DNA of 64,000 nucleotides from Hymenobacter puniceus (GCF_014333525.1 NZ_JACSCX010000001.1:558001-622000), one strand, 5' to 3'. Numbered from the stretch's first letter, positions 16,708 through 26,225 are shown. A program made the numbers and translations. The notes: generated by a model from the sequence alone, not told the origin.

Positions 16708-16771
16708 TAGCTTGCAACCTGAGTTGTCGGCACCCCGACCAGCCCCAGGCAGGCGGCGACAACGCAAGCTA
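16708..16771. promoter_or_regulatory. Bulged inverted repeat in the lysR / S9 peptidase divergent gap
   Basis: TAGCTTGC (16708-16715) and GTTGTCG (16723-16729) pair with the contiguous CGACAACGCAAGCTA (16757-16771), leaving a 7-nt bulge. This fills most of the 105-bp gap between the two divergent start codons, so it probably overlaps both promoters. Operator role is inference. Confidence 0.4.
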
Positions 16772-16795
16772 AACTCTACGCTCCATTCCTCTCGC

Positions 16796-18847
16796 ATGAA
16801 ACACCCACTTCTGACCGCGCTGGTGCTGCTGCCCCTAGCCGCTACCGCCCAGCAATCCGTCGTCTATACCCCCGAGCTGCTGATGAAACTGGGCCGGCTG
16901 GGCGAAATGCATGTGTCGCCGGACAAGAAAACGGTGGCCTACACCGTGACGCACTACAGCCTCAGCGAAAACAAAGGCAACACCGACATTTGGCTGGTGC
17001 CCGTGGCCGGCGGCCCGGCCCGGCAGCTGACCAACACGCCCGGCTCGGAAAACACCCTCAACTGGCGGCCCGACGGCAAGCTGACGTTCATTTCAGGGGA
17101 AAGCGGCACCGACCAGCTGTACGTGATGAACGCCGACGGCAGCGGCAAGCAACTGCTGAGCGAGTTCAAGGAGGAAGGCCTGGCCAACCTAAAATACGCG
17201 CCCACCGGCAAGTTCATTCTGTACACCCAGGACGTGAAAACCGGCAAAGCGGTCCAGGACTGGTACCCCGACCTGCCCAAAGCCGACGCCCGCATCATCG
17301 ACGACCTGAACTACCGCCACTGGAACGTGTGGGACGACTACAAGGTGTCGCACGTGTTTTTCCAGCCCGTTGGGGACGACGGCAAGCCCACCGGTTATGG
17401 CAAGGATGTCATGGCCGGGGAGAAGTTTGATGCGCCACTGCCCCCGCTGGGCGGCTCCGAGCAGCTCAACTTTTCGCCCGACGGCTACCGGCTGGCTTAC
17501 ACCTCGCGCAAGCTTACGGGCAAGGCCGAGGCCGAAAGCACCAACTCCGACATCTACCTCTACGACCTGCGCGGGGGCCAGACCCAAAACCTGAGCGAGG
17601 GGCTGGGCGGCTACGACACCGAGCCGATTTTCTCTCCCGATGGCAGCAAAGTAGCCTGGCTTAGCATGGCTACACCCGGCTTCGAGGCAGACCGCAACGG
17701 CATTGTGGTGTATGATTTCAAGACCAGGAAGCGCGAGGACGTCACGAAAGGCTCGGAGCAAAGCGCCGCCAACGTACGTTGGAGTCCTGATGGCAAGACG
17801 CTGTATTTCGTGAGCCCGCTGGCCGGTACCGAGCAGATTTTTGCGGTGTCCGCCAAAGGCGGCAAGGTGCAGCAGCTCACCCGCGGTGCCTTCAACTACA
17901 ATGGCTTCGAACTGGCCGGGCCGGGCGTGGCCATCGTGAATAAAACAACCCAGGCTGCCCCCGCCGACCTGGTGCGCGTGGATTTGAAAACCGGCCGCGA
18001 AACGTCTTTGACCACCATCAACCAGCAGGAACTGGCCGGCGTGAAAACGGGCCGCACCGAGGCTCGCATGGTGCCCACCACCGACGGCAAGCAAATGCAG
18101 GTCTACGTTATTTACCCACCCGATTTCGACCCCAGCAAGAAGTACCCGACGCTACTGTATTGCCAGGGCGGCCCGCAGAGCCCCATTACGCAGAGCTTCT
18201 CCTACCGCTGGAATTTTCAGCTGCTGGCCGCCAACGGCTACATTGTGGTGGCGCCCAACCGGCGCGGGTTGCCCGGCTTCGGCACCGAATGGAACAACAG
18301 CATCAGTGGCGACTGGGGCGGCCAGCCGATTCGGGACTACCTGTCGGCCATTGATGCCGTGAGCCAGGAGCCATACGTGGACAAAGACCGGCGCGGCTGC
18401 GTGGGTGCCAGTTACGGCGGCTACTCCGTGTATTTTCTGGCCGGCAAGCACGAGGGCCGTTTCAAGACGTTCATTGCCCACGCTGGCCTCTACAACCTGG
18501 CGAGCTGGTACCCAAGCACCGAGGAAATGTTCTTCGCCAAGCAGGATATCGGCGGCGCGCCCTGGGACGCCACACTGCACAAAAGCTACACCGAGTTCAA
18601 CCCGCAGCTGTTCGCCAAAAACTGGGACACGCCGATGCTGGTGATTCACGGCGGCAAGGATTTCCGGGTGCCCGAGGGCCAGGGTATGGAAGCCTTCGGC
18701 ACGGCGCAACTGCGCGGCATCCCGAGCCGGTTCCTGTATTTCCCCAACGAGGGCCACTGGATCAGCAAGCCCCAGAACGCGGTGCTCTGGAACCGGGTGT
18801 TCTTTGAGTGGCTGGGCCGCACGCTCAAGCCGGAGGCTGCCAAATAG
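16796..18847 (+). CDS. Exported S9-family serine peptidase (prolyl oligopeptidase type)
   Basis: 683 residues. Signal peptide MKHPLLTALVLLPLAATAQQ, then a WD/PD40-type beta-propeller (about 30-400) with repeated SPDG turns (FSPDGYRLAYTS, WSPDGKTLYFVS), then the alpha/beta hydrolase domain. Catalytic residues: Ser in GASYGGYS, Asp in IHGGKDFRVP and His in FPNEGHWISK. The propeller restricts substrates to short peptides; dipeptidyl or acylaminoacyl peptidase activity is likely. The true start is at 16796, where the signal peptide begins; upstream reading frame overlaps lysR. The product likely works in the periplasm alongside the M28 peptidase downstream. Confidence 0.92.
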   Translation: MKHPLLTALVLLPLAATAQQSVVYTPELLMKLGRLGEMHVSPDKKTVAYTVTHYSLSENKGNTDIWLVPVAGGPARQLTNTPGSENTLNWRPDGKLTFISGESGTDQLYVMNADGSGKQLLSEFKEEGLANLKYAPTGKFILYTQDVKTGKAVQDWYPDLPKADARIIDDLNYRHWNVWDDYKVSHVFFQPVGDDGKPTGYGKDVMAGEKFDAPLPPLGGSEQLNFSPDGYRLAYTSRKLTGKAEAESTNSDIYLYDLRGGQTQNLSEGLGGYDTEPIFSPDGSKVAWLSMATPGFEADRNGIVVYDFKTRKREDVTKGSEQSAANVRWSPDGKTLYFVSPLAGTEQIFAVSAKGGKVQQLTRGAFNYNGFELAGPGVAIVNKTTQAAPADLVRVDLKTGRETSLTTINQQELAGVKTGRTEARMVPTTDGKQMQVYVIYPPDFDPSKKYPTLLYCQGGPQSPITQSFSYRWNFQLLAANGYIVVAPNRRGLPGFGTEWNNSISGDWGGQPIRDYLSAIDAVSQEPYVDKDRRGCVGASYGGYSVYFLAGKHEGRFKTFIAHAGLYNLASWYPSTEEMFFAKQDIGGAPWDATLHKSYTEFNPQLFAKNWDTPMLVIHGGKDFRVPEGQGMEAFGTAQLRGIPSRFLYFPNEGHWISKPQNAVLWNRVFFEWLGRTLKPEAAK

Positions 18848-18863
18848 CTAGCCTTGCTGCCTG

Positions 18864-18898
18864 AAGCCCCACTCAACCATTGTTGGGCGGGGCTTTTT
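18864..18898 (+). terminator. Intrinsic terminator after the S9 peptidase
   Basis: AAGCCCC (18864-18870) pairs with GGGGCTT (18889-18895), followed by TTT; the 18-nt interior pairs further (CCCA/TGGG-like). Confidence 0.75.
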
Positions 18899-18931
18899 CG
18901 AGTAGCTTTCCTCTTTCACGCACGTTTTGCC

Positions 18932-20443
18932 ATGAGCCACTTTCTTCGCCATACCACTTACCGCCTGCTGCTAGCCGGCCTCGCCCTTACCACTCCGCTG
19001 GCCAGCCACGCCCAGAAAAAGCCTAAAACAACCAAGCCCGGCAAGTCCGAAGATGCCATTAGCGCCATTAAGGAAACGGACATCAAGCGCGACCTTTTTG
19101 CGCTGGCTGATGATAAATACCGCGGCCGGGAAGGCGGCACGCTGGATGAGCTGCGCGCTTCCGCCTGGCTGGCCGAGCAGATCCGCGCCACTGGCATGGA
19201 GCCCGCCGGCGACGACGGCACCTACTTCCAGTGGTTCAATCTGCAGCGCACGCGCCTCACCAAAAGCAGCACGCTCCGCATCGGCACGCGCCAGCTCAAG
19301 CCCAACCACGATGCTATGATAGTAGCGCCTACTAACGCCAGCGTGAATGCGCCACTGGTGTTCGTGGGCCTGGCTACGCCAGCCGAACTGGCGAAAGTGG
19401 ACCTGAAGGGCAAGGCCGTGGCGCTCCAGATTTCGGGTGCGCCCACCGACGGCATCAGCTACCGGCGCTACCTATTCGGGAAGCTGCGCGACCAGGCGGC
19501 CGAGCTATTTAAGGCCGGCGCCGTGGCTGTGGTGTTTGTGTCTGATGACAAAGCACAGGCCATTTATGAGCATTGGAGCCACATTTACGAACGGGGCCGC
19601 TACGGCTTGCCCGGCGACGCGAATACGGCCGTGGTCAATCAGCCGCCGGTGGTGTGGCTGCCCGCCGAGGCCCTGAGCTGGGCGAAACAGGCGGGTCATC
19701 AATTCAGCGCCGAGCTGAAGGTGGAAAGCTTTGCCTATCCGTCGGTGAACATTGTGGCCAAAATGCCCGGCACCGACCCGCAGCTCAAAAACGAGTACGT
19801 GCTGTTCAGCACCCACCAGGACCACGACGGCGCCCGCGCGCCCGTGGCCGGCGACTCCATCTACAATGGCGCCGACGACAATGCTACCGGCTGCGCCGCG
19901 CTGCTGGCCATCATGCGGGCCTACAAACAGCAGCCCGCCCGCCGCTCGGCGCTGTTTGTGTTTCACGGGGCCGAGGAGCGCGGCCTGCTGGGCTCGCGCT
20001 ACTACTCGGCCACGCCCACCGTACCCAAGGAATCCATTGTGGCGGTGCTGAATGCTGAAATGATGGGCCGCAACGCCGCCGACTCGGCCGCGTTGCTTGG
20101 GTCTACGCCGCCCCACCTGAACTCCTCCGACCTGGTAAAAACGGCCCTAGAAGCCAACCAGGCTGGCCCGAAGTTCAAGCTGGACACCGAGTGGGACAAA
20201 GCCACGCACCCCGAAGGCTGGTACTTCCGCTCCGACCACCTGCCTTATGCCCGCCTGGGCATCCCGGCCATTATGTACACCTCCCTGCTCCACGCCGACT
20301 ACCACACGCCCAAGGACGAAGCCAGCCGCATCGACTACGGCAAGCTTTTGCGCATGACCCAGTGGATGTACCGCACCGGTTGGGCCGTAGCCAACCGCAC
20401 CACACCACCGGCCCGCGAACCAGGCTTCAAGCTGGAACGGTAG
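18932..20443 (+). CDS. Exported M28-family zinc aminopeptidase
   Basis: 503 residues. Signal peptide MSHFLRHTTYRLLLAGLALT up to SHAQ. A PA (protease-associated) insert occupies about 130-260. The metal-site motifs of M28 are all visible: HQDHDGAR (His, with Asp), NGADDNATG (bridging Asp), HGAEERGL (catalytic and zinc Glu), VLNAEMMGR (Glu) and LHADYHTPKDE (His). It should release N-terminal residues from peptides in the periplasm. The start at 18932 puts the signal peptide first; earlier in-frame codons overlap the terminator of the previous gene. The S9 and M28 genes lie in tandem but are separated by a terminator. Confidence 0.92.
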   Translation: MSHFLRHTTYRLLLAGLALTTPLASHAQKKPKTTKPGKSEDAISAIKETDIKRDLFALADDKYRGREGGTLDELRASAWLAEQIRATGMEPAGDDGTYFQWFNLQRTRLTKSSTLRIGTRQLKPNHDAMIVAPTNASVNAPLVFVGLATPAELAKVDLKGKAVALQISGAPTDGISYRRYLFGKLRDQAAELFKAGAVAVVFVSDDKAQAIYEHWSHIYERGRYGLPGDANTAVVNQPPVVWLPAEALSWAKQAGHQFSAELKVESFAYPSVNIVAKMPGTDPQLKNEYVLFSTHQDHDGARAPVAGDSIYNGADDNATGCAALLAIMRAYKQQPARRSALFVFHGAEERGLLGSRYYSATPTVPKESIVAVLNAEMMGRNAADSAALLGSTPPHLNSSDLVKTALEANQAGPKFKLDTEWDKATHPEGWYFRSDHLPYARLGIPAIMYTSLLHADYHTPKDEASRIDYGKLLRMTQWMYRTGWAVANRTTPPAREPGFKLER

Positions 20444-20492
20444 AGCTTATGGGAAGGCAGAAGCATGGCTATAGGTTGTGCAAAGGTGAAAA

Positions 20493-20540
20493 CAGACCCG
20501 AGCCCGTGAGTTGCAGACAAAATTTGCCGGCTCGGGTCTG
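20493..20540. other. 12-bp-stem hairpin after the M28 peptidase
   Basis: CAGACCCGAGCC (20493-20504) pairs with GGCTCGGGTCTG (20529-20540), spacer 24 nt. No T run follows on the plus strand; on the minus strand it is followed by TTTTC. Confidence 0.6.
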
Positions 20541-20578
20541 AGGTGTAGCTGCTGGCCCGCCCACCTTCTCTGGCTTGT

Positions 20579-20627
20579 AGCGGCGGCGTGTTGCGCTGCC
20601 TGTATTGCAGCGCAACACGCCGCCGCT
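20579..20627. repeat. Perfect 21-bp-stem hairpin
   Basis: AGCGGCGGCGTGTTGCGCTGC (20579-20599) is perfectly complementary to 20607-20627 with a 7-nt loop CTGTATT. It lies in the 297-nt gap between the M28 gene and the small membrane protein gene and has no T run. Apart from this and the hairpin at 20493 I see nothing else in the gap. Confidence 0.85.
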
Positions 20628-20740
20628 TGTGTTTGCGGCAGGTGTTCAGTACCCTGCACTACCCGTGCCGCACAAGCTGGCAGCGGCGCATTTCCCTGGC
20701 AGAATTTTCAGGCCCGCTCCTGCACTAACTCCACTCTCCC

Positions 20741-21154
20741 ATGCCGCGAGTAATTGCCTACTTCGTGCAGAACCCCCGACGGCTTTTCCTGCTTGATTGC
20801 GGCGGCGCTCTTCTCACGGCGTGCTGCCTGGGAGTGGTGGCAAGTGCTTTTCCGAAACTATTCGGGATGCCACGCCCGGCCCTACTGGGCCTTGCGGCCC
20901 TGGGTTGCCTGTACGCAGCATTTTCGGGCAGTTGCGCATACGTGGTGGGCGGGCGGTGGCGGCTGTTTTTACTCATTATTGTACTTGGCAACCTTCTGTA
21001 CTTCGCCTTGCTACTAGGATTGTCGGCTTGGTACTACCACTGGCTCACAACACTGGGAGTCTCCTATTTTCTCGCGGAGGCGTTGGTAGTCCTGACGCTG
21101 GTAGTCGTTGAAGGCTGGGTGCTGGTGACCTCAGCGCCCGGCAAAGACCGCTAA
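20741..21154 (+). CDS. Small four-helix membrane protein, unknown function
   Basis: 137 residues. Four hydrophobic segments: FLLDCGGALLTACCLGVVAS, ALLGLAALGCLYAAFSGSCA, LFLLIIVLGNLLYFALLLGL and ALVVLTLVVVEGWVLVT. Loops are short and basic. No family recognised by me. Codon use matches the neighbours. It probably has its own promoter in the preceding gap, although no exact -7 box was found there. Confidence 0.65.
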   Translation: MPRVIAYFVQNPRRLFLLDCGGALLTACCLGVVASAFPKLFGMPRPALLGLAALGCLYAAFSGSCAYVVGGRWRLFLLIIVLGNLLYFALLLGLSAWYYHWLTTLGVSYFLAEALVVLTLVVVEGWVLVTSAPGKDR

Positions 21155-21256
21155 GCAGAAACTGTTTGACCACGAATATAGCAGGCGCTGAAAGCCTGAT
21201 AAAAAGGCGGCCGCGCATCATCCGGTGGGGTTGCCGCTTCTATCCTGCAAACTCTT

Positions 21257-21311
21257 ATTTAGATTTTTTCTATTCAGCTATTTAAATCTATTCTAAACAG
21301 TACTACTTTTG
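21257..21311 (+). promoter_or_regulatory. Promoter region of the FecA-like receptor gene
   Basis: Exact -7 box TACTTTTG at 21304-21311, 42 nt before the ATG. The 45 nt upstream are strikingly AT-rich and contain TATTTAGATTTTTTCTATT and ATTTAAATCTATTCTAAA, with TTTAGA/TCTAAA-like half-sites of the sort expected for an iron regulator. The promoter box is firm; the operator reading is a guess. Confidence 0.5.
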
Positions 21312-21353
21312 CAGCAGAATTCAGCCAGTCATTGACTGCTTAACCTGCTGTAT

Positions 21354-23849
21354 ATGCGTCCTCGTTCTCTGCTCCTCTCTTCCCTCCTGCTGGCTGCCGG
21401 TACGGCAGTTTCTCCCGCATCGGCTGTGGCCGGCTTGTCCCTCCTCACCCACGACGAGCCCGGCAAGGGCGCTACCCTCATGGGTACTGTACTCGACCCA
21501 ACCGGCAAAGCCGTGCAGGGCGTACTGATAACGGCAGGTGAGCGCACCGCTGTGACGGATGCGCGCGGTGCGTTTCGCCTGTATGGCCTGCCGGCCGGCG
21601 ACGTTACCGTGACGGTGAGCGGCCTGAGCATCCGGCCTGTCAGCCAGACAGTGACGCTGCAAAGCGGCCAAGCTCAAACGCTCAAGCTGACTATTGAGGA
21701 GACCGTGCAGCAGTTGGCTGGCGTGACGGTGGCCGCCAAAAGTCTCCGCTTTGCCCCAGAGGTTGATGGCACGACCATCACGGCAGGCAAGAAGAACGAG
21801 GTAATTGAAATGGATAAGCTGGACGCCAACCTGGTGGTGAACAGCGCCCGCCAGGTGTTTGCCAAGGTGCCCGGCATTACGGTGTGGGAAAGCGACGGCT
21901 CAGGCCAGCAGATCAATGTGGCATCGCGCGGCCTCTCGCCCAACCGCAGCTGGGAGTTCAACACCCGCCAGAACGGCATGGACATCAGCTCCGACCCATT
22001 TGGCTATCCGGAGGCTTACTACAACCCGCCGCTGGAAGCTGTGGAGCGGATTCAGATCATCCGGGGCGGTGGGTCTTTGCAGTACGGACCGCAGTTTGGC
22101 GGCGTGCTCAACTACGAGCTGAAGCGCGGGCCTAAAGACAAGAAAATCGAGTTTGAGAGCAGCAACAGCGTCGGCAACAACGGGCTGGTGGGCACCTATA
22201 ACTCGCTGGGCGGCACGGTGGGCAAAGTGAGCTACTTCGGCTACTACCAGCAGCGGCTGGGCGGCGGCTGGCGTGACAACTCCGAGTTCAACATCCGCAA
22301 CTTCCACGGCAACGTCCAGTTTCAGGCCACCGAGAAGCTGCGGCTGGGCGCCGAAATCAGCCACCTCGACTACGAGATTCAGCAGCCCGGCGGCCTCACC
22401 GACGAGCAGTTCTACAACGGCGACGTGCGCCAGAGCAGCCGCGGCCGCAACTGGTTCAGCACGCCCTGGACTATCCCGGCTTTCACGGCCGACTATCAAT
22501 TCTCGGAGCGCACACGCCTGAGCCTGAAAACGTTTGGCCTCATTGGTGAGCGGAACTCCATCGGACTTCCCAGCGGCGTGAGCGTGGCGCTGCCCGACAA
22601 CGAAAACCCCGCTACCGGAAAAGCCGCCGCGCGCCAGCTCGACCGGGACCGGTACCGCAACCTGGGCTCGGAGCTACGTTTGCTCACCGACTATGATTTG
22701 CTGGGCCAGCAGCACACGCTGGCTGCCGGCGTGCGGGTGGCCGCCGCCAACCTGGGCCGCCGCCAGCAGGGCGCCGGCGACACCGGCTCCGACTTCAACC
22801 TCACCCTGCAGGCCCCGCGCTACGGCCGCGAGCTAAGCTTCCGCACCCGCAACTACGCTGCCTTCGTGGAAAACATCTTCCGGGTAGGCTCGCGCCTGAC
22901 GCTCACGCCGGGCTTGCGCTACGAAATCATTGACAATCAGGGCCGCGGCTACCTAAGCCTGAACTCCAACGGCTCCGAAAACCAGATCCGGCAGGACTCG
23001 CGCCGCAACGTGCTGCTGTACGGCATAGGGGCCGAGCTGCGCGCCACCGACCAGACCAGCTTCTACGCCAACTACTCGCGCGCCTTCCGACCCGTCACGT
23101 TCGGCGACCTGACGCCGCCAGCCACCTCCGACGTCATCGACCCCAACCTGACGGATGCCCGCGGCTTCAATGCCGAAGTAGGCTACCGCGGCAGCTGGGC
23201 CGACGTGCTGACCTTTGACGTGGACGCTTTCTGGCTGCGCTACGATGACCGGATTGGCACCATCCGCCGCTTTGTGCCGGGCAGCACTACCGCCACCCAG
23301 CAGTTCCGCACCAACATCGGCACGAGCGTGCACAAAGGGGTGGAAGCCTACGTAGAGCTGGACTTGATTCATGTTCTGACGAAAGACTTCGACCTGCCGC
23401 ACTTCGACGTGTTTGCGTCCACGGCATTCGTGGATGCCCGCTACACGCAGCTGCGCACGGCCACTCTAACCGGCAGCAACCTGCAGGAAGGCGACCTGAA
23501 AAACAACCGGGTGGAATACGCACCCAAGTACACACACCGTTTCGGGGGCACGTTTGCCCACAAAGGCTTCTCGGCCACCACGCAGCTGACGCGCGTTTCG
23601 GCCGTATTCGCGGATGCCAACAACACCGTAGCGCCTAACGCGGCGGCCACCAACGGCCGCGTACCCGGCTACTCTGTCACGGACGTATCGGCCACGTACC
23701 GCTTCGCCAAGCGCTTCACGGTGCGCGGCGGCCTTAACAACGTGTTCGATAAGATGTATTTCACCCGCCGCTCGGGTGGCTACCCCGGCCCCGGCATCCT
23801 GCCCGCCGACGGCCGCACCTGGTTTGCCTCAGTCGGCGTGAAGCTGTAA
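21354..23849 (+). CDS. TonB-dependent receptor, FecA-like
   Basis: 831 residues. After a signal peptide (about 1-25) comes a carboxypeptidase-regulatory-like beta domain (about 38-110, GTVLDPTGKAVQGVLITAGE). The plug domain follows, with VFAKVPGITVWESDGSGQQ, the FecA-type stretch NTRQNGMDISSDPFGYPEAY and ERIQIIRGGGSLQYGPQFGG, and then a 22-strand barrel ending FASVGVKL. It imports an iron complex, citrate-like or another ferric siderophore, across the outer membrane using TonB energy. Ligand assignment rests on the plug motif only. It has its own promoter and ends at a bidirectional terminator. Confidence 0.9.
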   Translation: MRPRSLLLSSLLLAAGTAVSPASAVAGLSLLTHDEPGKGATLMGTVLDPTGKAVQGVLITAGERTAVTDARGAFRLYGLPAGDVTVTVSGLSIRPVSQTVTLQSGQAQTLKLTIEETVQQLAGVTVAAKSLRFAPEVDGTTITAGKKNEVIEMDKLDANLVVNSARQVFAKVPGITVWESDGSGQQINVASRGLSPNRSWEFNTRQNGMDISSDPFGYPEAYYNPPLEAVERIQIIRGGGSLQYGPQFGGVLNYELKRGPKDKKIEFESSNSVGNNGLVGTYNSLGGTVGKVSYFGYYQQRLGGGWRDNSEFNIRNFHGNVQFQATEKLRLGAEISHLDYEIQQPGGLTDEQFYNGDVRQSSRGRNWFSTPWTIPAFTADYQFSERTRLSLKTFGLIGERNSIGLPSGVSVALPDNENPATGKAAARQLDRDRYRNLGSELRLLTDYDLLGQQHTLAAGVRVAAANLGRRQQGAGDTGSDFNLTLQAPRYGRELSFRTRNYAAFVENIFRVGSRLTLTPGLRYEIIDNQGRGYLSLNSNGSENQIRQDSRRNVLLYGIGAELRATDQTSFYANYSRAFRPVTFGDLTPPATSDVIDPNLTDARGFNAEVGYRGSWADVLTFDVDAFWLRYDDRIGTIRRFVPGSTTATQQFRTNIGTSVHKGVEAYVELDLIHVLTKDFDLPHFDVFASTAFVDARYTQLRTATLTGSNLQEGDLKNNRVEYAPKYTHRFGGTFAHKGFSATTQLTRVSAVFADANNTVAPNAAATNGRVPGYSVTDVSATYRFAKRFTVRGGLNNVFDKMYFTRRSGGYPGPGILPADGRTWFASVGVKL

Positions 23850-23865
23850 AACTGGCTTCATTCCC

Positions 23866-23915
23866 AAAAGCAAGAGTCCCTATCTGGCACAAGCCGAGTA
23901 GGGACTCTTGCTTTT
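23866..23915. terminator. Bidirectional terminator between converging genes
   Basis: AAAAGCAAGAGTCCCTA (23866-23882) is perfectly complementary to TAGGGACTCTTGCTTTT (23899-23915). A-rich on one side and T-rich on the other, it serves both the receptor (+) and the FUSC gene (-). Confidence 0.92.
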
Positions 23916-23942
23916 CGATAGATTCCCAACAGCTCAACCGTG

Positions 23943-26084
23943 CTACCGCAGTACTTCCTCCGTCACCTTATCCACGTCGCCGCTTACTTTCTGAATGAAG
24001 TCCAGCTGCTCGGTGAGTTGGGCGTCAGAGCTCAGTTTGGGGTCTGATGTGGCAGCCACAGGCAGCTCAGGCAAGGTTTCGGACTCCGTAGGGTCGAGGC
24101 GGCGCAGGCTGCGGTGCAGCGCCTGCCGGGCCTGGCGCAAGGGCCGCAGCAGCGCGGCAGAATGCACGGGGCGGGCGGTGCCAGCCAGCAAACCCGAGGT
24201 AATGGAAGCCACATTTGATGAGAGAATGTGGTTGAGCACCACAAACTCGTGCACCTCAGTGGGGCGGTGTTGCTTACCGCGCGGCTCGGAAAGCATGCGC
24301 TGAAACGCCGCCGCCAGATTAGCTGAACTCACGTACACATCTTTGCGGGCCAGCTTGTAGTCGAGCACGGCCACGGGCGAGCCCAGCAAGCTTTCCTGCA
24401 GCGTCTGGAGGTAGCGCAGGTTGGCGCGCAGCACTGCCCGCATGTGGTCCTGCAGCTGGTCGCTTTCCCAGCGCGGAAACAGCAGGTAGCTGGCCGCAAA
24501 AGCCAGCAGGCAGCCTATCACCGTGTCGAGAATGCGCTCTTCCACCACCTGCAGGTAGCCGAGGCCCATGAAGTTGAACAGGATCAGTACGAAGGGCGTC
24601 ATGAACGTGACGGCCACAATGTAGTTGCTGCGCGTGAAGCTGAACGAAATCAGCATAAACACGCCCAGCAGCGCCACCAACGCTATTCGGTCGTCAATCA
24701 GCCACAGCACCAGCCCGCCAATTACGCCGCCCAGCAGCGTCCCCAGCACCCGGTTGATGTTGCGCTGCTTGGTGAGGCTGAAGGCCGGCTTGAGCATGTA
24801 GGTAATGGTCATGATAACCCAGTAGCTGTGGTGGCTGGGCAGCAGTAGCTTGGCCACCACGAAGCCCGCCAGGCAGGCCAGCATCATGCGCACGGCGTGC
24901 CGGAACACGCCGGAGCTGAGTGTCAGATGGTCGCGGAGCTGGGACAGGCCAAATTGCTGGTGCACCACAAACTTGCCGAACTCCAGCTCCCGGCCGGTGA
25001 CGGTGGGCGCGGCCGGCGCCTGGGCATCGAAATACGCCAGGATGTCCTGCAGGCGCTGGGTGAGGTTGCGCAGGTTCACCAGAATCTTCTTCAGCACCCG
25101 CGTGTGGCCGGGCTGGGCGGGGTCGTCCAGCGCATCAATGCGGGCTTTAAGCTGCTCCAGGCTGGCCGTCAGGTTCACGCGGGCGGTGTGGCCGTGGTTA
25201 GCTTCAATAGCCAGCCCGATGCTTTCCAGCTCGGCGGCCATCTGCTCTACTAAGCTGGCAATGGCGTCGAGCACACCGGTAGCCTCGAAGCGGGCGTGCA
25301 GGGCCGCATAATCGAAATACGACACCGTGATATGCTCGTACAAATCCACGGCATCCACGAAGGTGAGCACCAGCCGGCGGCCCGTCCCGGTAGACTCCTT
25401 TACCATCTGGCGGGTTTTGAACAACAGCTCACGCACGGCATCCTGCTTTTCGCTCACGGTCACCTGCTGGGCCATCAGGCGGCGGAAGTCATCGTCGAGC
25501 TTGGTGCCGGTGCGGTAGAACTCGGCCTTGAGGCGCAGGAAGCCGGCAATGGCCTGCACACACTCGCCCAGCGCCTGCTGAGCCGGGCGGTACGGCCGGA
25601 TCTGGTACCAAAGCAAGCTTACCAGCAGATACCACACGCCGCCGGCCGTTACCTGCAGGACATATTCCACCAGCTGGCGCAGCGTGAGGCTGCGGTCCAT
25701 CATCAGAATAACAAGCAGCAGCCCGGCCGAGCCGACGGAAGCTGCCCGGTTGCCATAGGCCAGAAACAAGGTAAATACAAAGCTCAGCACCCCGATTTCC
25801 AGGCCCTGCAGCCAGATATAGGGCTGCAGCAAACCCGTAAGCAGGGCCAGCCCGGGTAGTAGCAGGATGCCCGCCAGCATGCCGTTGCGGCGGTGCACCA
25901 CCGGCCCCGGCGAGTCGATAATGCTGATGCACAACGCCCCCAGCGCCACTTCTATCCCGGTATTCAGCTGCCCCAACCACCCCAGCAAGGCACCCGGCAG
26001 CAATACGGCCAGCGTGATGCGCAGCGCATCGGAGAAATCCTGGCTGAAAAAGAAGTAGCGAACCTTGCGGGCTTGTGCGTTCAT
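23943..26084 (-). CDS. FUSC/YccS-family inner-membrane protein
   Basis: 713 residues with the duplicated layout of the FUSC family: a hydrophobic block of about six helices (about 20-165), a long cytosolic helical region (about 170-370), a second hydrophobic block (about 390-520; AVRMMLACLAGFVVAKLLLP and YWVIMTITYMLKPAFSLTKQ then a TLLGGVIGGLVLWL helix) and a C-terminal cytosolic tail. FUSC members are related to aromatic-acid exporters (AaeB) and YccS/YhfK. The substrate is not known. The bestrophin gene lies upstream on the same strand, 141 bp away. Confidence 0.88.
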   Translation of the reverse strand: MNAQARKVRYFFFSQDFSDALRITLAVLLPGALLGWLGQLNTGIEVALGALCISIIDSPGPVVHRRNGMLAGILLLPGLALLTGLLQPYIWLQGLEIGVLSFVFTLFLAYGNRAASVGSAGLLLVILMMDRSLTLRQLVEYVLQVTAGGVWYLLVSLLWYQIRPYRPAQQALGECVQAIAGFLRLKAEFYRTGTKLDDDFRRLMAQQVTVSEKQDAVRELLFKTRQMVKESTGTGRRLVLTFVDAVDLYEHITVSYFDYAALHARFEATGVLDAIASLVEQMAAELESIGLAIEANHGHTARVNLTASLEQLKARIDALDDPAQPGHTRVLKKILVNLRNLTQRLQDILAYFDAQAPAAPTVTGRELEFGKFVVHQQFGLSQLRDHLTLSSGVFRHAVRMMLACLAGFVVAKLLLPSHHSYWVIMTITYMLKPAFSLTKQRNINRVLGTLLGGVIGGLVLWLIDDRIALVALLGVFMLISFSFTRSNYIVAVTFMTPFVLILFNFMGLGYLQVVEERILDTVIGCLLAFAASYLLFPRWESDQLQDHMRAVLRANLRYLQTLQESLLGSPVAVLDYKLARKDVYVSSANLAAAFQRMLSEPRGKQHRPTEVHEFVVLNHILSSNVASITSGLLAGTARPVHSAALLRPLRQARQALHRSLRRLDPTESETLPELPVAATSDPKLSSDAQLTEQLDFIQKVSGDVDKVTEEVLR

Positions 26085-26225
26085 GAAATCAACCGACGAC
26101 AGAGTCTGATGCGCCTATACGTACTCAGCCAGACCTTGTGCGGGCTGAGTGGGCAGCTCGGAGCAGGCAGAGCACACCCAGACGGCTATGCCTGCCGTTC
26201 TGCCGCCATTTTACGGCTTACAGGC

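Noticed and set aside
16382..16795. N-terminal extension of the S9 peptidase
   Set aside because: It overlaps lysR on the other strand, and the signal peptide begins exactly at 16796.
20447..20659. 70-codon minus-strand frame after the M28 gene
   Set aside because: It reads through the 21-bp palindrome and has no protein-like composition.
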